From Comamonadaceae bacterium (GTDB taxonomy: Bacteria > Pseudomonadota > Gammaproteobacteria > Burkholderiales > Burkholderiaceae_C), in the NCBI GenBank assembly GCA_947448745.1, contig CANFOQ010000030.1, forward strand, positions 1 through 36,773: a stretch of DNA of 36,773 nt, given 5' to 3'. Every line of letters begins with the position of its first letter. Within the stretch, counting starts at the first letter, position 1. The notes beneath the pieces were generated by a model. The model made no database searches. It worked only from the letters and a program-made list of their open reading frames with translations, and was not told where the DNA came from. Of the stretch, positions 30,815 to 36,773 are shown in pieces. The position numbers and the translations under genes were made by a program.

Positions 30815-31624
30815 TTATGCGTCCAGCGCTTGGCGGATACCGCGCATGAAGTCGCGTGCGGCGGCCGGGGCTTCGGCTGGGGTGGCGGCCTTGGCGAGCT
30901 GGATCAGCTTGCTGCCAATCACCACCGCATCGGCCACTTTGCCAATGGTTTGGGCGGTGGCAGCGTCGCGGATGCCAAAACCCACGCCCACAGGAATGTG
31001 CACGTGTTGACGGATGCGCGGCAACATGGCCTCCACCTCGTCGGTGTTGAGTGCGCCCGAGCCGGTGACGCCCTTGAGCGACACGTAATACACATAGCCG
31101 CTGGCCACCGCGGCCACCTGCTGCATGCGTTGGTCGGTGCTGGTGGGGGCCAGCAAAAAAATCAGGTCCATCTGCTGCGCTTTGAGGGCGGCGGCAAAGT
31201 CCACGCATTCTTCAGGCGGGTAGTCCACAATCAAAACACCATCCACACCCGCGGCCGCAGCATCTTTCACAAAAGCATGCTCGCCGTGTGCCAGGTTGTA
31301 GCTTTCCACCGGGTTGGCATAGCCCATCAGCACCATGGGTGTGTGGCTGTCGGTGGCGCGAAACGCCCGCACCATGGCCAGCACCTCGGCCATGCCCACA
31401 TGGTGGCGCAGCGCTTCTTCACCGGCTTCTTGAATCACTGGGCCGTCGGCCATCGGGTCGCTGAACGGCACGCCCAGTTCGATGATGTCGGCACCCCCTT
31501 CCACCAGCGCTTGCATCAGCGCCAAGGTGTGGTCGGGGTGCGGAAAACCGGCCATCAAATACGGAATGAGGGCTTTGCGGCCCTGGCTTTTCAGCGCGGC
31601 CATGACAGGGGTGATGCGGCTCAT
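30815..31624 (-). CDS. trpA: Tryptophan synthase alpha chain
   Basis: TrpA cleaves indole-3-glycerol phosphate to indole and glyceraldehyde 3-phosphate and passes indole to TrpB. The 269-residue TIM barrel keeps the catalytic pair at the same numbers as in Salmonella, Glu49 ([10 protein letters not shown]) and Asp60 (SDPMADGP). [10 protein letters not shown] and VGVGFGI form the phosphate site. ATG 31624 overlaps the trpB stop as ATGA. Confidence 0.97.
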   Translation of the reverse strand: MSRITPVMAALKSQGRKALIPYLMAGFPHPDHTLALMQALVEGGADIIELGVPFSDPMADGPVIQEAGEEALRHHVGMAEVLAMVRAFRATDSHTPMVLMGYANPVESYNLAHGEHAFVKDAAAAGVDGVLIVDYPPEECVDFAAALKAQQMDLIFLLAPTSTDQRMQQVAAVASGYVYYVSLKGVTGSGALNTDEVEAMLPRIRQHVHIPVGVGFGIRDAATAQTIGKVADAVVIGSKLIQLAKAATPAEAPAAARDFMRGIRQALDA

Positions 31625-32904
31625 GCATGTGCCCCTTTGAGTTGTGACAGGGACACGGCTTGCTCGCCTTTGACCGATTGGCCTTGGCAGCTGGGGCGGC
31701 AGAAAAAGTCGGCGCCGCTCAGATCGGCCACGGTGCCAATGTCCTTGTCGCCTCGGCCAGACAGGTTGACCAAAATCGACTGCGTGGGCTTCATGGTTTT
31801 GGCCAGCTTCATGGCGTGGGCCACCGCATGGCTGGACTCCAGCGCCGGGATGATGCCCTCGGTGCGGCACAAATAGTGGAAGGCTTCCAGCGCCTCTTTG
31901 TCAGTGATGCCGACATATTCGGCGCGGCCAATGTCTTTCAAAAACGCATGCTCGGGGCCGACGCCGGGGTAGTCCAGACCCGCACTCACCGAATGTGTTT
32001 CGGTGATTTGACCATTGGCGTCTTGCAGCACATAGGTGCGGTTGCCGTGCAACACCCCGGGCACGCCGCGTTGCAATGAGCACGAGTGTTTGTCGGTGTC
32101 CATGCCTTCACCAGCGGCTTCAACCCCAATCAAGCGCGTGTTCTCAAACGGGATATAGGGGTAAAAAATGCCCATGGCATTCGAGCCGCCGCCCACGCAA
32201 GCCAGCACCGCATCGGGTTGCAAGCCGTGGTGCATGTTGGGCATTTGGGCGATGCATTCTTCGCCAATCACGCTTTGGAAATCGCGCACCATCATCGGGT
32301 AAGGGTGCGGGCCGGCCACGGTGCCGATGATGTAGAAGGTGTTGTCCACATTCGCCACCCAGTCGCGCATGGCCTCGTTCAAAGCGTCTTTCAGGGTGCG
32401 GCTGCCGCTGTTCACAGGCACCACGGTCGCGCCCAACAGCTTCATGCGGTAGACGTTGGGGCTTTGGCGCTTCACGTCTTCGCTGCCCATGTAGACCACG
32501 CATTCCAAGCCATAGCGGGCGCAGATGGTGGCGGTGGCGACACCGTGTTGGCCGGCGCCGGTTTCGGCGATCACCCGTGGCTTGCCCATGCGCTTGGCCA
32601 GCATGGCTTGGCCAATCGTGTTGTTGATCTTGTGGGCACCGGTGTGGTTGAGGTCTTCGCGCTTCAAATAAATTTGGGCGCCGCCCATTTCACGGCTCAT
32701 GCGGGCCGCGTGGTAAATGGGCGAAGGGCGACCGACAAAGTGCGCGAGTTCGCTTTTGAACTCGGCGATGAACTCGGGATCGTGCTGGTACTTGGCGTAA
32801 GCGGCTTTCAGCTCTTCAATCGCGTGTGTCAAGGTTTCGCTGATGAAGCTGCCGCCGTATTTGCCAAAGTGGCCGCTGAAATCGGGTTGTTGGTAGGTAG
32901 ACAT
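31621..32904 (-). CDS. trpB: Tryptophan synthase beta chain
   Basis: TrpB is the PLP enzyme that joins indole and serine to tryptophan. The 427-residue product has the PLP lysine Lys92 in [10 protein letters not shown] and the phosphate-binding loop [10 protein letters not shown]. Its C-terminus is extended beyond the LSGRGDKD end by about 40 residues ([18 protein letters not shown]), longer than the Salmonella protein (397 residues). ATG 32904 gives the family start [18 protein letters not shown]; a longer frame reaching 32943 is unlikely. A 42-bp gap separates it from trpF. Confidence 0.97.
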   Translation of the reverse strand: MSTYQQPDFSGHFGKYGGSFISETLTHAIEELKAAYAKYQHDPEFIAEFKSELAHFVGRPSPIYHAARMSREMGGAQIYLKREDLNHTGAHKINNTIGQAMLAKRMGKPRVIAETGAGQHGVATATICARYGLECVVYMGSEDVKRQSPNVYRMKLLGATVVPVNSGSRTLKDALNEAMRDWVANVDNTFYIIGTVAGPHPYPMMVRDFQSVIGEECIAQMPNMHHGLQPDAVLACVGGGSNAMGIFYPYIPFENTRLIGVEAAGEGMDTDKHSCSLQRGVPGVLHGNRTYVLQDANGQITETHSVSAGLDYPGVGPEHAFLKDIGRAEYVGITDKEALEAFHYLCRTEGIIPALESSHAVAHAMKLAKTMKPTQSILVNLSGRGDKDIGTVADLSGADFFCRPSCQGQSVKGEQAVSLSQLKGAHA

Positions 32905-32946
32905 GGGGCTGGTCTCTGGGGGCTGGGGCTGCGTTGCAGCCAAAAA

Positions 32947-33621
32947 TCAAGAGGCAAGCGACGTGCTGCGCACGGCTGCCACGAAGGCGCGGATTTTGTC
33001 GTGGTCTTTGATGCCCTTGGCGCTTTCCACGCCCGAGCTGACATCAACTGCCAAAGACAGTCCGCGCGAATGCACGGCGCGGATGCCGTCGGCCACGTTT
33101 GCAGGTGTGAGTCCACCAGACAAAACGAGGTGAGCATTGACGTTTGTTGGAAGCTGTGACCAATTGAATGTGCTGCCACTGCCGCCATACGCATCGACCA
33201 GGGTGTCGAGCAACAGGGCATCGGCTTGCTTGTAGTTGAGCGCATAGTTTACGAGGTCAAAAGCCGCTGCGCCCTGCGGGGTTTCCTTGGGGATGCGGGC
33301 GGCACGCAACCAGCGGCGACCCAGCTTTTGGGCCACTTTTTGACAAAAATCGGGGGTTTCATCGCCATGAAACTGCAACCAAGCACCGGGCACCAGGGCG
33401 GCTGCGTGGGTTATTTCAGCCTCGGTGGCATTCACGAACAGCAGCACGGGGGACACAAAGGCAGGCAGCAGTTTGGCCAGTTCAGCGGCTTGCTCGGGCG
33501 TCACATGGCGTGGACTGGGGGCATACAGCACAAAGCCAACAGCGTTGGCACCTGCCTGCACAGCGGCTGTCACGTCTTGGGCGCGGGTCAGGCCGCAAAT
33601 TTTGATGGGGATCTGGGTCAT
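32947..33621 (-). CDS. trpF: Phosphoribosylanthranilate isomerase
   Basis: TrpF carries out the Amadori rearrangement of phosphoribosylanthranilate in tryptophan synthesis. The 224-residue barrel has KICGLTR with catalytic Cys9, LLLDT with Asp139, and the phosphate loops SGGLTPANV and VDVSSGVE. ATG 33621 overlaps the truA stop as ATGA; a TTG further upstream (33642) is unlikely. The genes for the earlier tryptophan steps are not in this window. Confidence 0.96.
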   Translation of the reverse strand: MTQIPIKICGLTRAQDVTAAVQAGANAVGFVLYAPSPRHVTPEQAAELAKLLPAFVSPVLLFVNATEAEITHAAALVPGAWLQFHGDETPDFCQKVAQKLGRRWLRAARIPKETPQGAAAFDLVNYALNYKQADALLLDTLVDAYGGSGSTFNWSQLPTNVNAHLVLSGGLTPANVADGIRAVHSRGLSLAVDVSSGVESAKGIKDHDKIRAFVAAVRSTSLAS

Positions 33622-34427
33622 GGTGATTGGCCGGGTAGCCAATCATAAGAGGGCGTGAAGGCGGGGATGGCCCATTGGGGGTCGTAGACCGGACCGGCGA
33701 AATACAGGCCGTCCGGCGAAAAAGTGGGTGCGGCCGCTTTGCGATCTCGCGCATTCAGCACGGCCAGCATCCAGTCGGGCTCTTGCAGACCTTGGCCAAT
33801 CGCCACAAAACAACCCATCAGGTTGCGGATCATGTGGTGCAAGAACGCATTGGCTTCAAAATCAAACCGCCAATAGGCGCTGCCGTCTTGGCGACCCACG
33901 CGCTGAATGTCAATGCGCAAGATGTTTTTCACCGGGCTCAAAGCCTGGCAACTGGAGGCGCGAAACGAGGTGAAATCGTGCTCGCCCAGCAGGTGTTGGG
34001 CGGCAGCTTGCAGCGGGGCCAGTTGCAGGGGGCGATAAACCCAACCGACACGACCCGCTTCCAGGCTGGGGCGAACTGGCGACGCCAGCACCAAATAGGT
34101 GTAGCGGCGCGATAAGGCACTGCCTCTGGCGTGGAAATCGGAGGGGACTGCATGCGCCCACTGCACGGCGATGTCGGTGGGAAGGTAGGCATTGGTGCCG
34201 CGCACCCAAGAATTCAAATCGCGCTCAATGTGGGTGTCGAAATGCACCACTTGGCGCAAGCCATGCACGCCTGAATCGGTGCGGCCCGCGCACAAGGTGC
34301 CGATCTTGTGACCGGCAAATTCGAGCAGGGCTTTTTCGAGGTGGTCTTGAACCGTGAGACCTGAAGCTTGGCTTTGCCAGCCTTCGTAGGCGCAGCCCAA
34401 ATAGCTCAGGCCCAGCGCCAAACGCAT
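33618..34427 (-). CDS. truA: tRNA pseudouridine(38-40) synthase
   Basis: TruA converts U38, U39 and U40 of the tRNA anticodon arm to pseudouridine. The 269-residue product has the catalytic Asp54 in AGRTDSGVHG and the late FLHHMIRNLMG and RDRKAAAPTFSPDGLYF motifs. I chose ATG 34427 (MRLALGLSYLG). An in-frame TTG at 34436 would overlap the fimV stop by 4 bp and add three residues, which cannot be excluded. The truA-trpF-trpB-trpA-accD order is standard for proteobacteria. Confidence 0.96.
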   Translation of the reverse strand: MRLALGLSYLGCAYEGWQSQASGLTVQDHLEKALLEFAGHKIGTLCAGRTDSGVHGLRQVVHFDTHIERDLNSWVRGTNAYLPTDIAVQWAHAVPSDFHARGSALSRRYTYLVLASPVRPSLEAGRVGWVYRPLQLAPLQAAAQHLLGEHDFTSFRASSCQALSPVKNILRIDIQRVGRQDGSAYWRFDFEANAFLHHMIRNLMGCFVAIGQGLQEPDWMLAVLNARDRKAAAPTFSPDGLYFAGPVYDPQWAIPAFTPSYDWLPGQSP

Positions 34428-34432
34428 GCCGC

Positions 34433-36091
34433 TCAAGCCCGTTCGGTCAGCCAGCGCATGGCCCGGTCGCGGGTTTCACCGTGGGTTTGATCGGCCACTT
34501 CTTGCGCCAAAGCGCGGCCGGTTTGTTTTTGGCCCAATTTCCACAGTTCATCGGCCAATTCCAAGCGGACTTTGAACGGGTCTTCGCCCATGGGGGCGTT
34601 GTCGTGCATGGCCATGTGCGGTGCCCGGTTGGCACTGGCGGTGGGTTGAATCACTTGGAATGGCGCTGCATTGCTGCGGCTGTTCGTTGGTGCAGGAGCA
34701 GCGGGCGGGGTGACGGCGCTGTGCTGATTGGGTGGCAAGTCCAGATCGAAATCCAGGTTCAAGTCGTCAGCTGGTTGATGGCTGGGCTCTTGCATGAAGT
34801 CCAATTCGCTGGCGTCATCGGCTTCGCGTTCGCGGGCCGTCAGACGGCGTTCACGCATCAGCGAAAACGTGACCAAGGCGGCAGCCAATAACGCCAAAGC
34901 ACCGATCAACTCGAAAGCGTGGCGCTTGACCCAGACCATGGCGGCTTCGTACTGCGCTTCAAAATCGCCGAATTCGGCACCCTGTCCTTCTTCCATTTTG
35001 TTGGCGGCTTGAGAAATGGCACCGAGCTCAGAGGTGTTTTTTGCTAATTCTTCATTGCGTTTGGCGGTTTGCTCGGCGTCCAGTTGTTTGCTGACTTTGT
35101 CGGCATCAGTGGCACCTGGTTTGCTGAGTGTCAGTTGGTCGTTGGCAGGTTTGCCGTTGTTTTTAACTTGCGCTTTCACACCGCCACTGGCTTCACGCTG
35201 GTCGGCATTGGCCAATTTGGAACCGGGGGCAGCGCTGGCCAATTGGGCACGGTAGGCATCAAAGTCTTGGGCTTGCAAGCGAATGCTTTGTCGTGCTTCT
35301 TGGCGGTTCACCTGGCCCGCTTCTTCGGGCGTCGGCAAGGTCACCAAAGCGCCCGCTTTCAGGCGGTTGACATTGTTGTTGACAAAGGCTTTGGGGTTGT
35401 TGCGCAGCATGGTGACCAGCAATTGGTCGAGGGACACGTCGTCAGTATCGGTGGCCAAAATCAAACCACTGGCTGTGTCGCCACGTTGCACTTCGATGCT
35501 TTTACCGGCTTGGGGCAAGTCGGTTTTGGCAGCGGGTTCTTTGTCTTTGGTGGTGGCTGCAACAGCGGCCGGTTTTGGTGCTTCAACCGTTTTGGGCAGC
35601 GGTGCTGGGCGTGTTGCTTGTTTGGCTGCTGCGGCTGGTGGCGGGGTATCTGCCGCGACCAGGCCTTTGTTGGTGTTGGTCAGCGTGCCACTGAGTGGGA
35701 AACCAATGTTGCGGAAGGATCGGCCGGTGGCCCAACGAAATTCAAGCAGGACATCGACATAGGGTGAGACCAAGGGCTCGGTGCCCAGCATCTGCAACAC
35801 ATACACATCGTCGCTGCGTTTGCTTAAAGTGATGGTGACGTTGTCTAAACCTGCAACGCGATTGATTTTGGCGGTTTGGTACACCGTGTCATCTGCCAAG
35901 ACGGCCTGAAAGTCTTGGGCTTCTTGTGCATTCAAATCACTGATTTGCACTTCAAGCTTGAGGGGTTGGCCCAGCTGCGATTGCAGCGTGGGCTGACCCA
36001 ATTGCAAAGCGTGCGCTTGCGAACCTATCAAAACTGATAAAGCCACGACAATGCCGCGCAAAGAAGATGTTGGCGTGTTCAAGTGAAGCAT
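34433..36091 (-). CDS. fimV: FimV/HubP-like polar membrane protein
   Basis: FimV/HubP proteins bind peptidoglycan and organise the cell pole, including type IV pili and flagella. The 552-residue product has a signal peptide (1-28, ending SQAHA), an N-terminal FimV domain (LQLGQPTLQSQLGQPLKLEV), a Pro/Ala/Lys linker (148-195), a LysM-like domain (198-252), one transmembrane helix (392-412), an acidic cytoplasmic stretch and the conserved C-terminal FimV domain (508-552; EDPFKVRLELADELWKLG). It is shorter than Pseudomonas FimV (over 900 residues). It lies between asd and truA, as in many betaproteobacteria. Confidence 0.92.
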   Translation of the reverse strand: MLHLNTPTSSLRGIVVALSVLIGSQAHALQLGQPTLQSQLGQPLKLEVQISDLNAQEAQDFQAVLADDTVYQTAKINRVAGLDNVTITLSKRSDDVYVLQMLGTEPLVSPYVDVLLEFRWATGRSFRNIGFPLSGTLTNTNKGLVAADTPPPAAAAKQATRPAPLPKTVEAPKPAAVAATTKDKEPAAKTDLPQAGKSIEVQRGDTASGLILATDTDDVSLDQLLVTMLRNNPKAFVNNNVNRLKAGALVTLPTPEEAGQVNRQEARQSIRLQAQDFDAYRAQLASAAPGSKLANADQREASGGVKAQVKNNGKPANDQLTLSKPGATDADKVSKQLDAEQTAKRNEELAKNTSELGAISQAANKMEEGQGAEFGDFEAQYEAAMVWVKRHAFELIGALALLAAALVTFSLMRERRLTAREREADDASELDFMQEPSHQPADDLNLDFDLDLPPNQHSAVTPPAAPAPTNSRSNAAPFQVIQPTASANRAPHMAMHDNAPMGEDPFKVRLELADELWKLGQKQTGRALAQEVADQTHGETRDRAMRWLTERA

Positions 36092-36172
36092 AAAGAATGA
36101 TTCTCGTGCTATTTATGAAGCCTTCATCATAATCTACTTTAACTTCGGGAGCCAAGTGATTCCCGATGTTTT
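36092..36172 (-). promoter_or_regulatory. fimV upstream region with small palindromes
   Basis: This 81-bp gap holds a perfect 11-bp palindrome AGAAT-G-ATTCT (36094-36104) next to the fimV start, and ATGAAG-C-CTTCAT (36115-36127). An inverted repeat TCGGGA/TCCCGA (36145-36150/36161-36166) follows the asd stop. On the minus strand that last stem has no T-run, so it is a poor terminator for asd. No clear -10/-35 pair is visible for fimV. Confidence 0.35.
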
Positions 36173-36773
36173 TTACGAATCCAACAAAATTTGCAACATT
36201 CTGCGCAATGGCTCGGCTGCACCCCAGAGCAATTGGTCGCCAATCGTGAAGGCACCCAGGTACTCGGGACCGAAATTCAGCTTGCGCAAACGACCCACGG
36301 GAATGGTCATGGTGCCGGTGACCGCCACGGGGGTCAGGTGCTGCATGCTGTCTTCACGGTTGTTGGCAACCACTTTCACCCACTCGTTGTCAGCGGCAAT
36401 CATGGCTTCAATGTCGGCCAAAGGCACGTCTTTTTTGAGTTTGAAGGTCAGTGCTTGGCTGTGGCAGCGCATGGCGCCCACGCGGATACAAAAGCCGTCG
36501 ACGGGCACAGCGGGGGTGTTGAACCCAGCGCCTTGACCCAAGATTTTGTTGGTTTCGGCCATGCCCTTCCATTCTTCGCGGCTCATGCCCCAGAATTCGT
36601 CACCGGCTTGTTTGCCTGCGCCCAAGTCCTTGTCGATCCAAGGAATCAGTGAGCCACCCAAGGGAACGCCGAAGTTGGCGGTTTCTGTGGCGGAAAGGGC
36701 ACGTTGCTTGGCAATCACTTTGCGGTCAATTTCCAAAATGGCGCTTTTCGGATCGTCTAACAAGGCTTTCACC
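36173..36773 (-). CDS. asd: Aspartate-semialdehyde dehydrogenase, C-terminal part
   Basis: Asd reduces aspartyl phosphate to aspartate semialdehyde for lysine, diaminopimelate, threonine and methionine synthesis. About 200 C-terminal residues are present; the 5' part, with the catalytic Cys region, lies beyond the window edge. Recognisable are [30 protein letters not shown], the substrate-binding [17 protein letters not shown], and the end [17 protein letters not shown]. It matches the long E. coli-type enzyme. The gene is cut by the window and is not a pseudogene as far as visible. Confidence 0.95.
   Translation of the reverse strand, partial: VKALLDDPKSAILEIDRKVIAKQRALSATETANFGVPLGGSLIPWIDKDLGAGKQAGDEFWGMSREEWKGMAETNKILGQGAGFNTPAVPVDGFCIRVGAMRCHSQALTFKLKKDVPLADIEAMIAADNEWVKVVANNREDSMQHLTPVAVTGTMTIPVGRLRKLNFGPEYLGAFTIGDQLLWGAAEPLRRMLQILLDS

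Noticed and set aside
32086-33159. Open frame antisense to trpB and trpF
   Set aside because: Spans two certain genes and looks like a codon-bias shadow.

Overview
The window looks like chromosome from a betaproteobacterium of the order Burkholderiales, most likely family Comamonadaceae. The evidence is two conserved gene blocks in the order typical of that group, lepA-lepB-rnc-era-recO-pdxJ-acpS-nagZ and asd-fimV-truA-trpF-trpB-trpA-accD, together with the character of the proteins. A Limnohabitans- or Rhodoferax-like freshwater organism is only a guess. No tRNA, rRNA, CRISPR array, transposase or integrase is visible.

Layout. (1) Positions 1-7552: a plus-strand block opening with a strong terminator of the upstream unit. 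It carries eight tightly packed genes for translation (lepA), protein export (lepB), RNA processing and ribosome assembly (rnc, era), DNA repair (recO), vitamin B6 (pdxJ), acyl-carrier-protein activation (acpS) and cell-wall recycling (nagZ); most junctions overlap as ATGA. (2) 7657-9759: a small CxxC/CxxC zinc-ribbon-like protein of unknown function, convergent lysS on the minus strand, and a divergent DUF3297-type gene. (3) 9760-25199: an AT-rich leader and one 15.2-kb plus-strand gene for a 5072-residue secreted adhesin-like protein. (4) 25236-29778, minus strand: a type I secretion system in the order outer-membrane channel, ABC exporter, membrane-fusion protein, converging on the adhesin gene. 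(5) 29913-36773, minus strand: accD, trpA, trpB, trpF, truA, fimV and the 3' part of asd.

The most interesting part is region 3 plus region 4, a self-contained giant-adhesin/exporter locus lying between two housekeeping blocks. The adhesin has, in order: a short beta-type N-terminal domain resembling the BapA prefix domain, an Ala/Gly hydrophobic stretch, a linker of six GGGS units encoded by a 12-bp tandem repeat, a globular domain, an unusual helical region of about 470 residues, about fifteen bacterial Ig-like domains, about eight cadherin/VCBS-like domains, and two successive copies of a C-terminal module. Each module copy runs VCBS-like domain, further beta domains, LamG/concanavalin-like domain, RTX nonapeptide repeats, type I secretion target-like domain. 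A former C-terminus therefore appears to be buried some 770 residues inside the protein.

The exporter genes overlap by 4 bp at each junction, and their 5' region carries two adjacent perfect inverted repeats and a TTGACA-like box, suggesting their own regulated promoter. The exporter resembles LapB/LapC/LapE-type systems, but no LapD or LapG gene is present, so any control of adhesin release would have to be encoded elsewhere or work differently.
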